A DNA stretch of 64,000 bases, taken from contig NZ_SJOP01000004.1 in the NCBI RefSeq assembly GCF_004331415.1, positions 1-64,000 on the forward strand. Reading direction: 5' to 3'. Below, in pieces: positions 38,098 through 46,700 of the stretch; positions within the stretch are counted from its first letter, which is position 1; each line of letters opens with the position of its first letter. This DNA is from Kosakonia quasisacchari. GTDB lineage: Bacteria; Pseudomonadota; Gammaproteobacteria; Enterobacterales; Enterobacteriaceae. A program made the translations under genes and the position numbers. Below the pieces are notes generated by a model. That model did no database searches, was not told the origin of the DNA, and was given only the letters and a program-made list of their open reading frames with translations.

Positions 38098-38430
38098 TCA
38101 GCCTTCAATCAAAATTTTCGGGTCAACATAGAAATCGACGCTAAATATCGTATCGTCGCTTAATGCTTCAATGTTGTGCCATTTTTCCGGCGGAAAAATG
38201 CCAAATTCACCGGCATTAATCGTTAACGTCTCGACCGGTTGCGGGCTGGTTTCATCGGCGTAACTGTAATAACGGATCGCCCCTTGCAGCACACTCAAAC
38301 GCGGGTAAACACCCTGGCGTGTTCCGGCGTCGAGATGGCGCTTCCAGATGGACGCCGGGGCGGTTTCTTTGGTCCAGAACGGCGTTGAGCGGGTGTGAAC
38401 ATAGTTCGCGGGTATCGCAATACGTTGCAT
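38098..38430 (-). CDS. yeaR: YeaR homologue (DUF1971)
   Basis: A 110-residue DUF1971 protein, the closest of the two copies to E. coli YeaR: IPANYVHTRSTPFW, the GTRQGVYPRLSVLQGA core, and FGIFPPEKWHNIEALSDDT. GAGGATG lies before the ATG. It heads a three-gene set with the YoaG-like and second DUF1971 genes. In E. coli yeaR-yoaG is induced by nitrate through NarL and de-repressed by NO through NsrR. Here the 210-base gap to the divergent flavin reductase-like gene has only NsrR-like half-site fragments, so regulation is inferred by homology alone. Confidence 0.85.
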   Translation of the reverse strand: MQRIAIPANYVHTRSTPFWTKETAPASIWKRHLDAGTRQGVYPRLSVLQGAIRYYSYADETSPQPVETLTINAGEFGIFPPEKWHNIEALSDDTIFSVDFYVDPKILIEG

Positions 38431-38641
38431 GTTTCATCCTCTTTGTGTCTCAGCAAAGCAGGTTTGCCGGGAGGGGGAAAAGCATTTGTTGCATATGATA
38501 TACCTGTTTTATAATTTGTGGACTACTTTTTTTAGTGGCTATTTCACGACGCTTTTTATTACTCAAAAAGGGTTATTGTAAAATACATATCGAAGAGAGA
38601 AAAATGGGGGGAAATTATTTATAACGTAGGGTTAATGCACA

Positions 38642-39229
38642 ATGAAAAACAAATCAAAACTCAATTCTTTTTATTATGGCTTTCCGGTTTTTTTAGTCAC
38701 CACACAAGACAAAGACGGCAACACGAATGTTTCAGCGGCATCATCCTCTATTTCTCTGGGAGAGAAACTGATTATTGGCATCAGTAAAGGCGGTAAAACT
38801 TACCATAATTTATTGGCCGGTTCCGACGCCGTTATCAATATTCCCGATCACACACTTTGGGAAAAAGTGGAGCAAATAGGCAAACTTACCGGCGGCGATA
38901 CCTTGTCGGAAAACCAGACCAAATGGGGCGTAGAAATCTGCCACGATAAATTTGCCAAAGCCGGGTTACACACAGAAGCCTCTGTCGATGTTGCACCGCC
39001 GCGCGTCGCGGAGTGCCCAATCCAGGCCGAATGCCGTTTAATCTCCACCAGCGATAAAGGCCGCTTTATGCTGGCCGAGCTGGATATCGTGAACTTATGG
39101 GTTGAAAAGGCGCTGTTAAATGAAAATGGCATTGTTGATTCAAGCAAATGGAAACCGCTGATTTTCAATTTCCGTGAATACACTACCGTTGGCGATACGC
39201 TCGGGTTTAACGTGAAATACGGCAACTGA
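38642..39229 (+). CDS. Flavin reductase-like FMN-binding split-barrel protein
   Basis: A 195-residue protein of the flavin reductase/DIM6-NTAB family, a split beta-barrel that binds FMN. Typical parts are PVFLVTTQDKDGNTNVSAASS at residues 15-35, LIIGISKGGKTYHNLLA, and VAECPIQAECRLIS. Such proteins reduce flavin or use bound FMN for small-molecule reduction. It lies divergent from the yeaR-yoaG set, sharing a 210-base promoter region, so it may be part of the same nitrosative or nitrate response; that is inference. It converges on the pectinesterase gene with a hairpin between. Confidence 0.82.
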   Translation: MKNKSKLNSFYYGFPVFLVTTQDKDGNTNVSAASSSISLGEKLIIGISKGGKTYHNLLAGSDAVINIPDHTLWEKVEQIGKLTGGDTLSENQTKWGVEICHDKFAKAGLHTEASVDVAPPRVAECPIQAECRLISTSDKGRFMLAELDIVNLWVEKALLNENGIVDSSKWKPLIFNFREYTTVGDTLGFNVKYGN

Positions 39230-39240
39230 TCCTCATAAAT

Positions 39241-39260
39241 TGCCCCCGCTCACGGGGGCA
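39241..39260. terminator. Hairpin between flavin reductase-like and pectinesterase genes
   Basis: Perfect 8-bp GC stem TGCCCCCG/CGGGGGCA with loop CTCA between two convergent stop codons. The flanking T runs are modest on both strands (ATTCTTT rightwards, ATTTAT leftwards), so it probably acts as a shared bidirectional terminator. Confidence 0.7.
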
Positions 39261-39267
39261 AAATTCT

Positions 39268-40344
39268 TTACTCCAGCAACGCTTTATCCCAGCCGCTGAA
39301 AATCGCCGCCAGATTGTATTGCCCGGCATCCGCCTTGCTTAACTGATATTTTGCACCGCCCTGCCCTGCACCCGGCCCACGGTTATCAAACTCATAAAAA
39401 CGGCTATCTTCCGGATAAAACCAGATTTTCTCCCCGGCTTTATCTTTGCCGGACATTTTATCCCAGCCGTAAATATGGTCGTCGATCTCACAGTTGATAA
39501 ACGCAGCAAGGCCAATGGCGTTTGGATCGGCATAGCGCCCGTCGCTGAACTGTGTTGTCGGGTGCCACGGGCGACCCAGCGCGAAACTTTTCGCCGGAAC
39601 GCCCGCTTCTTTGCTGAGCTTGCTGTTGATGATCAACAAGCCAAACTTCTCATCCGCCTGCGTCGCCGGCGCGGTGGTGTAGCCATACGGCGGGGCAATA
39701 TCATTGCGGTTACGGGCGATAATCTCGCAGCGGTCAAACACCGCAATACCTGGACCAAAGATAAAATCGACGTGCCCGCTCACTTCGCAGTCGGTGAAAT
39801 AACTGCGGCTCCCACTCTTGCTGTAAAACGTGTCCTGGTAGCCTTCGAGCCGGACATGGCGGAAACGCGCTTTATCGACATTTTCTGACACCATCAGCGC
39901 CACCGCCTGCGTGTCTTTCAGCTTTTTCGCATCGCCATCCGGCAACGCGGCATTAGCCGGGAAATCAAAACTATTGCGAATGGTCAGGTTCTCAATGGTC
40001 ACGCCCGATACACGCACTTCTACCGTGCTGGTGCGCCCGGTGCCGAGCTTTTGCCCGTCGCTGCCTAATGCACCTGCGGGCGTATTCGCTTCAATCTGCG
40101 TTTGATCTTTGGATTGCCCCACCAGCGTGACCGGTTTTTCAATCACCAACCGTTCATTCCAGCGCCCTTCTTTGACCAGAATCCGCCACGGCGTGCCGCT
40201 TTCAGGCGCGGCGGCCAGCGCCTGGCTAATGGTGGCAAACTCACCGGCTTTCGGCGCGGTGGAGACAACGGCATTCCACTCACTCGCCTGAGCGGAAATG
40301 CTGATACAAGCCAGCAACAGCGCGGAATAATGCAGTGTTTTCAT
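39268..40344 (-). CDS. pem: Pectinesterase (pectin methylesterase, CE8)
   Basis: A 358-residue secreted CE8 enzyme that removes methyl esters from pectin. A signal peptide covers about residues 1-20 (LLLACISISAQAS). Catalytic and binding motifs are all in place: QAVAL with Gln 146, GYQDTFY with Gln 170 and Asp 171, GHVDFIFG with Asp 193, and GRPWH with Arg 258. It matches the Dickeya PemA type. It follows the pectin acetylesterase gene by only 10 bases and must be co-transcribed. No pectate lyase is in the window, so the pair may remove substituents from plant pectin for enzymes encoded elsewhere. Confidence 0.95.
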   Translation of the reverse strand: MKTLHYSALLLACISISAQASEWNAVVSTAPKAGEFATISQALAAAPESGTPWRILVKEGRWNERLVIEKPVTLVGQSKDQTQIEANTPAGALGSDGQKLGTGRTSTVEVRVSGVTIENLTIRNSFDFPANAALPDGDAKKLKDTQAVALMVSENVDKARFRHVRLEGYQDTFYSKSGSRSYFTDCEVSGHVDFIFGPGIAVFDRCEIIARNRNDIAPPYGYTTAPATQADEKFGLLIINSKLSKEAGVPAKSFALGRPWHPTTQFSDGRYADPNAIGLAAFINCEIDDHIYGWDKMSGKDKAGEKIWFYPEDSRFYEFDNRGPGAGQGGAKYQLSKADAGQYNLAAIFSGWDKALLE

Positions 40345-40354
40345 CGATCTCTCC

Positions 40355-41938
40355 TTAGGGTTTTAATTTGTCAGCAAGCGTGGTCAATTCAGGTGTGTTA
40401 CGGATCTGCTCAGCAACTATCGAAGCAACAGCTTCGGCACCTTTTTGCTGGAAATGGGTGGTATCAGGGTTGCTGCGAATACCAGAGGTTTGCGTTTTAT
40501 ACCAGGGGTAGCGCGGGTCGTTGGTATCCACGGCCAGCCAGTAATCCATCCAGTCGCTGGCATGCGCATTGGCGAAATCAATGGTCGCTTTTTCCAGATC
40601 GATAAGCGGTACATGGTTGCGTTGGGCGGTCTGTTTGATGGTGTCGATGTAGTTCCCGGCAAAGCGGTAACTGGGCTTTTTCACCGTATAATGGCTGCTG
40701 ACCACCACATCGTCGGCTCCCTGCTGAAAGGCCGTTTTCCCGGCGCGATTTTTTACCCGCGTGGTCGGCGTAAACAGTACCGGCGTGGCGCCCGCTGCTC
40801 GCGCCAGCGTGATATAGCGCTCCAGTGAGTGCTGAAACGACAGCAACGACTCCCCTGGCGGAAACTGCGGATTACCGCTGGCATCATTGGGATAGGTGCA
40901 GAGGTTTTTCACGTCCGCCGCACCGCGCACCGCTTTGTCACCATCGCAGTTTTGATCGTTATGACCGTGGGCGATAAAGACATAGTCACCAGGGCGCAAA
41001 TCACGCGCCATTTGCTGGTACCAGCCTTCATTGTAGAAATCCCGGCTGGAGCGACCGGAACGCGCGCCGTTAAGCACCACTACGCTACTATCGGCGCGGA
41101 AAAACGGCTGAAAAACCTGCCCCCACCCCATGCGCGGTAAACGGGCGACTTCATACGTGGCGGCGGTGGAGTCGCTGACCAACAAAATGCGCGTTTTCGC
41201 GCTGCTAATGGCCTGGCGATCGCGCAGTGCTCGCGGCAAATCTAACGGTTCCCACGGCCCGCTGTTCTGTAAACCGACAATCGGGCGAAAGGCGCTGTCG
41301 GTCAGCACGGCACCACCCGCCTCGCCGCTGTTGTTGTCATAGTTTCGATTGTGATTAATCACCGACAGGATCCGCGCCATACCATTGCCGGTACGAATGG
41401 GCGTCTGCACCGGATCGGCGGTTTTCGCATCCAGGCCAGATAAACGCAGTGCGTCGGCCATACCTTGACGAAAGTTAGCCAGTGGTTCGGTCAGCAGGCC
41501 GGCATTCAGCTTGCTGTTATTACCGCGCTCGACCCACTGCTGTGGGCCGATATAGCCCAACTGGCTGGCGACTTCGGAAACCAGTCTGTCGGTAAAAGGG
41601 GTGATGTTAGCGGTATTGCGGCGCTCTTTTTGCAGCGTAATCAGCAGCGAGGCCATGCAGCGCGCACGCGGTTCATCGCTTCGCAAACATGACTGCGCGG
41701 TTCCCGTGCTTTGGATGGTGGAAAGGGTTAACGGCGGTGTAAGCGAATCAACAGCCAGAGAGTAGCGTCCGTCGCTGCGCGTTTTGGTGGTGAGGCGTTT
41801 GCCGGAACTGTCGGTCACCGTCACCGATGCTCCCGCCAGCGGCGCGTCGGCAAAAACCGCGCCTTCAAGTATCGTTGCCGCATTCGCCATCACGGGCAGG
41901 CAACAAAACAGCACACTAAGTCCCAGAGGGTATTGCAT
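40355..41938 (-). CDS. paeY: Pectin/rhamnogalacturonan acetylesterase, SGNH family (PaeY-like, CE12)
   Basis: A 527-residue secreted esterase. A signal peptide (about residues 1-21) is followed by a small carboxypeptidase-regulatory-like beta domain (about 23-110), a linker region and a C-terminal SGNH hydrolase domain. The catalytic blocks are visible: DSTAATY with Ser 257, NGARSGRS, HGHNDQ with Asn 327, and PDTTHF with Asp 492 and His 495. This layout and size match Dickeya PaeY, which sits beside pemA and removes acetyl groups from pectin. Here too it is the first gene of a two-gene operon with the pectinesterase. AGGAG precedes the ATG. A KdgR-like box lies about 165 bases upstream. Confidence 0.88.
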   Translation of the reverse strand: MQYPLGLSVLFCCLPVMANAATILEGAVFADAPLAGASVTVTDSSGKRLTTKTRSDGRYSLAVDSLTPPLTLSTIQSTGTAQSCLRSDEPRARCMASLLITLQKERRNTANITPFTDRLVSEVASQLGYIGPQQWVERGNNSKLNAGLLTEPLANFRQGMADALRLSGLDAKTADPVQTPIRTGNGMARILSVINHNRNYDNNSGEAGGAVLTDSAFRPIVGLQNSGPWEPLDLPRALRDRQAISSAKTRILLVSDSTAATYEVARLPRMGWGQVFQPFFRADSSVVVLNGARSGRSSRDFYNEGWYQQMARDLRPGDYVFIAHGHNDQNCDGDKAVRGAADVKNLCTYPNDASGNPQFPPGESLLSFQHSLERYITLARAAGATPVLFTPTTRVKNRAGKTAFQQGADDVVVSSHYTVKKPSYRFAGNYIDTIKQTAQRNHVPLIDLEKATIDFANAHASDWMDYWLAVDTNDPRYPWYKTQTSGIRSNPDTTHFQQKGAEAVASIVAEQIRNTPELTTLADKLKP

Positions 41939-42102
41939 GGGTCATTCTCCTGAAACAGGTTCTCCCGGCAGGCTGCACCGGTGTAATCGCGCGTTTCTGT
42001 TTCTGGAAAATGTGGCCAAGAGTGAATGCCAGCAGGTATTACAAGTCAATAAAGGCTTTTATTTTTATGGTGATACAAAACGAAATGAAGTTTTACACAT
42101 GT

Positions 42103-42116
42103 AAAAACATTGTTTT
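42103..42116. promoter_or_regulatory. Putative KdgR box upstream of paeY-pem
   Basis: AAAAACATTGTTTT fits the core AAACANTGTTT of the KdgR operator known from pectinolytic enterobacteria. It lies in the 239-base gap between the paeY start and the end of fbpC, so it can only belong to paeY-pem. KdgR represses pectin genes until pectin breakdown products such as KDG appear. Confidence 0.65.
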
Positions 42117-42177
42117 GAGATCGGACTCAAGAATATGACAATTGATAAATCAGCCCGGCGTTAACCGGGCATCGCAT

Positions 42178-43212
42178 TCAGCAGGGAAATACGCGGGCGC
42201 TACCGTTAACCTGAAGATTCACTTTCATACCGGGTCGCCAGTCCGGGTGGGTAATGGCTTGTAATGTCAGGCGTTCGCCACTTTGCGAAAACAGCAGCGT
42301 CAACGACGAAAGGTATCCGGCAAAATCCATATCGATAATTTGTGCCTGCGGGTAAGTTTGATGCTCATCGCACGGCAGCACACTCACCTGCTCCGGGCGC
42401 AACATAATACGACGAGCACCAGAAAGCGCGGGGTTATCCACCGCCACATCACCCAGCAGGCAGTGCGCACGCCCTTGTGCAACCTCAGCAGATAGAATCA
42501 GCGCGTCGCCCAAAAACAGCGCCGTCTCCTCATCAACCGGCTGTGAATAAACGGCGAATGGCGATCCTACTTGTGCAAATCGGCCGTGGCGGATCACCAC
42601 AATCTGGCTGGCGAAGGAGAGCGCCTCTTTCTGATCGTGAGTCACCAGAATAGAAGCAACGCCTGCTTCGGTCAGCAAATCCGCCGTGGCTTTACGAGTG
42701 GCGGCGCGCAAGCCAGTGTCCAGCGCCGAAAACGGTTCGTCGAGCAACATCAGCGCCGGTTTCTGTGCCAGCGCTCTGGCCAGCGCCACCCGCTGCTGCT
42801 GACCACCCGAGATCTCATGCGGCCAGCGCGCCGCCAGTTTACTGTCCAGCGACACCATAGCCATCAACTCGTCTACACGGCGTTGCTTCTCGTGGCGCGA
42901 ACCTTTGAGCCCCCAGGCAATATTGTCCCCCACGCGAAGGTGCGGAAATAACGCCCCTTCTTGCGGCACAAAGCCAATGTTGCGTTGGTGGGCCGGGACA
43001 AACTGGCCGTCGCCAAACAACGTTTTTCCCTGCAAGACGATCCGCCCGCTGTCCGGCATTTCAAACCCGGCGATCAAACGCAGCAATGTGGTTTTCCCCG
43101 ACCCGGACGGGCCGACAATCGCCGTGCGGCTACCCGCAGGGATCACCAGATTCACATCATCCAGCACGCGCGCGGCGGCAAAGCTTTTCGAAATTGTTGC
43201 CAGTTCTAACAT
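42178..43212 (-). CDS. fbpC: Fe(III) ABC transporter ATP-binding protein (FbpC/SfuC type)
   Basis: A 344-residue ABC ATPase. Walker A GPSGSGKTT is at residues 34-42, the signature ISGGQQQR and Walker B LMLLDEPFSALD follow near residues 130-160, and the H-loop is in ILVTHDQKEAL. A C-terminal TOBE-like regulatory domain covers about residues 235-344. It energises uptake of ferric iron through FbpB from the periplasmic FbpA. It starts one base after the stop of the permease gene and is the last gene of the operon. Confidence 0.94.
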   Translation of the reverse strand: MLELATISKSFAAARVLDDVNLVIPAGSRTAIVGPSGSGKTTLLRLIAGFEMPDSGRIVLQGKTLFGDGQFVPAHQRNIGFVPQEGALFPHLRVGDNIAWGLKGSRHEKQRRVDELMAMVSLDSKLAARWPHEISGGQQQRVALARALAQKPALMLLDEPFSALDTGLRAATRKATADLLTEAGVASILVTHDQKEALSFASQIVVIRHGRFAQVGSPFAVYSQPVDEETALFLGDALILSAEVAQGRAHCLLGDVAVDNPALSGARRIMLRPEQVSVLPCDEHQTYPQAQIIDMDFAGYLSSLTLLFSQSGERLTLQAITHPDWRPGMKVNLQVNGSARVFPC

Positions 43213-43213
43213 C

Positions 43214-44788
43214 TTAAAGACCCGAAAGTTTTTGTGATTGCTTATACAGCAGGCCGGTCAACGGCAAGGAAATCAAAATCATCAGCAACGCATAAGGCGC
43301 AGCCGCCACGTAGTCGATCTCGCTGGTCAGCGCCCAGAACCCTGTGGCGAGCGTGCGCGTGCCAAGTGGGGAAAGCAGCAGCGTGGCGGTCAGTTCCGTG
43401 CTCACGCCCAAAAAGACTAATGCCGCAGCGGTAGAGGCGCCCGGTGCAGCCAGCCGCAGCGTGACAGTCACCAGCGCTCTGCCTGGCGATGTGCCAAGGC
43501 TTTGCGCCACCTGCTCAAGCTCGACCGGCGCTTGCGCAATCCCGGCGCGTAAGTTGATCAACGCTCTGGGCATAAACATCAGCAGCCAGGCGAGAAACAG
43601 CGTCACTTCAGTCTGGTAAATCGGGCGAGCGTAATGAATGGTCACAGTGACCAGCGCCAGCGCCACCACAATGCCAGGCAATGCGCTGGTGATGTAATTA
43701 CAGCCTTCGAGAAAGCGAAATACGCGGCGCGGATGGCGCACCGAGAGCCACGCCGTCGGAATGGCGAACGCGGTAGTGATCAGCGCCCCGCAAACGGCCA
43801 GAAAAAGGGTCTGGCGCAGTGAAAGCCAGAGATCGGCGCTGTGCCAGTTATCCAGCCCGCCGAGCCACAACCAACGGCCAAGCACGGCAAGCGGCGTACC
43901 GAATGACAGCACAACCGCGCACGCCGCCAGTAATAGCCCCAGCCCGCAACTCCAGCGCCCAAGCGCGCGGCGCTGTTGCTTACGCGCGGAACCAGAGCCT
44001 ACCCGCGCATAGCGCGCTTTACCACGCACCGTCGTCTCCAGCAGCAGCAACGCCAGGCAGCAGAGCGCCAGCACACCGGCGAGCATATTGGCGGCCGGGC
44101 CGCTGAACGTTGACTGAAATTGATCGTAAATCGCGGTGGTAAAGGTATCGAAGCGGATCATCACAAACAGGCCATATTCCGCCAGCAAGTGCAGCGCCAC
44201 CAGTAGCGCACCACCGCAAAGCGCCAGCCGGAGCTGAGGTAAGATCACGCAAAAGAAGATCCGCCACGGCGGAGTGCCAAGCGATGCCGCAACATCCTCA
44301 AGGCTGGGATCGAGGCGGCGCAACACGGCAGCGACCGGCATATAAATAAACGGGAAATAAGCCAGCACCGCGATAAACACCGCGGCAGGTAGCCCATTAA
44401 ACGCGGGCAAAACGCTAACCCAGGCATAGCTTTGCACAAAAGCAGGGATCGCCAGCGGTGCAACCGCCAGCATGGCCCATATGCGTCTGCCGGGCAGCGA
44501 CGTCCGTTCAGTGAGCCACGCAAGCGATGTGCCAAGCGCGACGCTTGCGGGTACAGCAAGGGCGATCAACCAAAAGGTGTTGACGAGCAACTCACCCACA
44601 CGCGGGCGAAAAATGAGCGCCTGCACCGTCGCCCAACCGGTATCAATACCGACACCGATGACAAAACCAACGGGCAGTAAAGCAAGCGCCGCGACGAAAA
44701 GGGCAAATACCACCAGCACCCGCGAAGGGCGGTGCCGGGCGGCCTGGCTGGCCGCGTTGCTTGCCGCCGGGAGACTTAAACTGGACAT
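43214..44788 (-). CDS. fbpB: Fe(III) ABC transporter permease (FbpB/SfuB type)
   Basis: A 524-residue inner-membrane permease with about 12 helices in two homologous halves. Each half carries an EAA-type loop that docks the ATPase: [16 protein letters not shown] near residue 175 and [17 protein letters not shown] near residue 425. Double-length permeases like this are typical of the Fbp/Sfu ferric iron family. It lies 21 bases after fbpA and one base before fbpC. Confidence 0.94.
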   Translation of the reverse strand: MSSLSLPAASNAASQAARHRPSRVLVVFALFVAALALLPVGFVIGVGIDTGWATVQALIFRPRVGELLVNTFWLIALAVPASVALGTSLAWLTERTSLPGRRIWAMLAVAPLAIPAFVQSYAWVSVLPAFNGLPAAVFIAVLAYFPFIYMPVAAVLRRLDPSLEDVAASLGTPPWRIFFCVILPQLRLALCGGALLVALHLLAEYGLFVMIRFDTFTTAIYDQFQSTFSGPAANMLAGVLALCCLALLLLETTVRGKARYARVGSGSARKQQRRALGRWSCGLGLLLAACAVVLSFGTPLAVLGRWLWLGGLDNWHSADLWLSLRQTLFLAVCGALITTAFAIPTAWLSVRHPRRVFRFLEGCNYITSALPGIVVALALVTVTIHYARPIYQTEVTLFLAWLLMFMPRALINLRAGIAQAPVELEQVAQSLGTSPGRALVTVTLRLAAPGASTAAALVFLGVSTELTATLLLSPLGTRTLATGFWALTSEIDYVAAAPYALLMILISLPLTGLLYKQSQKLSGL

Positions 44789-44809
44789 CAGGCACTCATT
44801 CCTGCGTGA

Positions 44810-45823
44810 TTACAAAAGACCGGCTTCGGTCATTAATTCGCTGACTTTTTTACTGTTAAGCGCAGAGGGTTCCACTTTTGGTGCATCTAATTGCGCCAGC
44901 GGAACCAGTTTTTCGTTAGACGCCGCGCCGTTGCCTACGGCATATTCAAACGCGGTATTGGTGCGCAGCATTTCCTGGCCCTGCTTGCCAGTGACCCATT
45001 TGATAAACGCCTGCGCCTGTTTCTGGTGTTTGCTGGATGCTAAAACGCCGCCGCCAGAGATGCTAACGAACGCGCCCGGATCCTGATGTTTAAAGTAGTG
45101 AAGCTGAGTATTTTTGCTGTTCTCGCCGGTTTTGGCCTGATCGACAAAGTAGTAGTAGTGATAAATCACGCCGCCGTCGATCTGCCCGGCATTGACCGCT
45201 TTCATCACCGTGCTATTGCCTTTGTAAGGCACAAAGTTGGTTTTCATCGCTTTCAACCAGTCGAGCGTGGCTTTTTCGCCTTTCAGTGTCAGCATCGCGC
45301 TGACAATCGCCTGGAAATCGGCGCCTGAAGGCGACGCCGCCCAGCGGCCTTTCCATTCCGGCTTGGCTAAATCCATGATCGACGCAGGTAACTGCGAAGC
45401 AGAAAGTTTCGCCGGGTTATAGACAAAAACGGTGCTGCGCGCGGCAATGCCAATCCAGCGGCCATGCGCCGGGCGGAACTGAGCCGGGACCTGTTTCAGC
45501 GTATCCGCATTGAGCGGCGCAAAAAGCCCGGCGTTATCGACCAACGTCATCGCCGGGGAGTTTTCCGTCAGAAACACATCCGCTGGCGAAACTTTGCCTT
45601 CCTGCACCAGCTGGTTACCCAGCTCCGTGTCGCCGCCGTTACGCAGCGTAACTTTGATGCCGGTTTCTTTGGTGAATTCGTCGACCCAGGATTTAGTCAG
45701 GTTTTCGTGCTGCGCGTTATAGACCACAATACCGTCGTCGTTGTCGGCGAACGCTGCGGGAGCAGCAAAAACTGAAGAGATGACCAGTGCAAGTGAACAG
45801 AGCGGCAAAAAGCGGTTCTTCAT
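44810..45823 (-). CDS. fbpA: Periplasmic Fe(III)-binding protein (FbpA/SfuA type)
   Basis: A 337-residue iron-binding protein. The signal peptide (about residues 1-27, ending APAAFAD) leads to a mature start DGIVVYNAQHENLTKSW. The adjacent Tyr pair in IDGGVIYHYYYFVDQ near residues 215-230 matches the iron-ligating tyrosines of FbpA-like proteins, and VSISGGGVLASSKH is also conserved. Three ATG codons in a row occur; I choose the last (45823) because AAGGA lies six bases before it. A Fur box 78 bases upstream indicates iron repression of the whole fbpABC operon. Confidence 0.94.
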   Translation of the reverse strand: MKNRFLPLCSLALVISSVFAAPAAFADNDDGIVVYNAQHENLTKSWVDEFTKETGIKVTLRNGGDTELGNQLVQEGKVSPADVFLTENSPAMTLVDNAGLFAPLNADTLKQVPAQFRPAHGRWIGIAARSTVFVYNPAKLSASQLPASIMDLAKPEWKGRWAASPSGADFQAIVSAMLTLKGEKATLDWLKAMKTNFVPYKGNSTVMKAVNAGQIDGGVIYHYYYFVDQAKTGENSKNTQLHYFKHQDPGAFVSISGGGVLASSKHQKQAQAFIKWVTGKQGQEMLRTNTAFEYAVGNGAASNEKLVPLAQLDAPKVEPSALNSKKVSELMTEAGLL

Positions 45824-45900
45824 CATCATTCCTTTTAAATTATGTGTAATAGTCAGCACATGCGAGCCCGGCTGGATTTTAATCGTAGCGGAAATGAAAT

Positions 45901-45919
45901 GAGAATCAAAATTATTATC
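45901..45919 (-). promoter_or_regulatory. Fur box upstream of fbpABC
   Basis: On the minus strand GATAATAATTTTGATTCTC matches the 19-base Fur consensus at 14 positions by my count. It lies about 78 bases before the fbpA start, where a promoter is expected. The remaining gap (45824-46162) holds no other feature I can support. Confidence 0.75.
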
Positions 45920-46162
45920 AAAATAGTGAGTTTGAAATTAAATATCATCAAAATTTAAAAAATGAATTATTCCTCCAGTAAACAACTGCAAGGCGCTCAG
46001 AACATTAAGATAACCTTAAATCAAGAGAAATAGGCTAACGATTATTAATCCGGCGTATCTGACACCCGTGGCTTTCTTTTCCGGGGATAACAAATTAACA
46101 TCAGATTGAGTGGGTTTAATACCAAACATCGCAAAACAACCTGCACAGGTAAGACAATAATT

Positions 46163-46390
46163 ATGAAAAATAAAAAGATAGATACAATGGCAAAAGTGGC
46201 TATGCGCAGCAGGGGGTTGTCTGTAAAAGAAAAACGCGTGCGTTATCAGGGTAAGATATTTACCTTTAAATATGTTTCTGATCGCTATGAGGTCTTTTTT
46301 GAAGGCGAAAAAGTGGATGCCATCGAAACAGAGAACATCAATCAGGCGATCGCGAATTTTAAAGAAAAGCACAACAAAACGAAGCGCTAA
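46163..46390 (+). CDS. Small Lys-rich protein of unknown function
   Basis: A possible 75-residue basic protein (MKNKKIDTMAKVAMRSR...), with an alternating pattern in the middle (KIFTFKYVSDRYEVFFEGEKVDAIE) suggestive of a small beta sheet followed by a helix (INQAIANFKEKH). No signal peptide or known domain is recognised. The ribosome site before the ATG at 46163 is poor; a second ATG lies eight codons further (46187). Located between the Fur-regulated fbpABC and iutA genes. The regular amphipathic pattern makes it more likely than the opposite-strand ORF, but proof of expression is lacking. Confidence 0.45.
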   Translation: MKNKKIDTMAKVAMRSRGLSVKEKRVRYQGKIFTFKYVSDRYEVFFEGEKVDAIETENINQAIANFKEKHNKTKR

Positions 46391-46700
46391 GCAACGCTAA
46401 ATACCTTTTCATCCGCCAGTATTGCGTCAGCCAATAAATATCAGCCACCTTATTATACCGGGCGGTATTATTATCGAACCCGGTGCCTTCCCCGATCTCC
46501 GTCTGCTCAGACACAAGAATAAAACCCTAAAAACCCAATGGAAATCACCGGGTTATTACAACATTTTTTTACATAAATCGTTTACATGGTAACGATAACT
46601 CATATCATCTTGATAATCGCTATCAATAAGTAGCGATATCGCTTGCGGCACAGGAGGATCAGCGCCGCCGTACTTCTGATAAATCAGGATCACCATAACA
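46391..46700. other. iutA upstream region
   Basis: 310 bases without a gene. It holds the Fur box described at 46611-46625 and, at 46457-46484, an inverted repeat ACCGGG/CCCGGT with a wide loop that may be a decayed terminator of the small upstream gene. Confidence 0.45.
46611..46625 (+). promoter_or_regulatory. Fur box upstream of iutA
   Basis: TGATAATCGCTATCA fits the 7-1-7 Fur model (TGATAAT-N-ATTATCA) at 12 of 14 positions. It lies 76 bases before the iutA start. A second GATAAC/ATATCATC stretch just upstream may be an overlapping half-site. Confidence 0.78.

Noticed and set aside
38431..38641. NsrR- or NarL-type operator between yeaR and the flavin reductase-like gene
   Set aside because: Only half-site fragments such as AAAATACATAT were seen; no paired site or 7-2-7 heptamers.
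46016..46372. 118-codon leftward ORF opposite the small basic protein
   Set aside because: Rich in Phe, Cys and His as expected from the antisense of a Lys-rich frame; no ribosome site seen.
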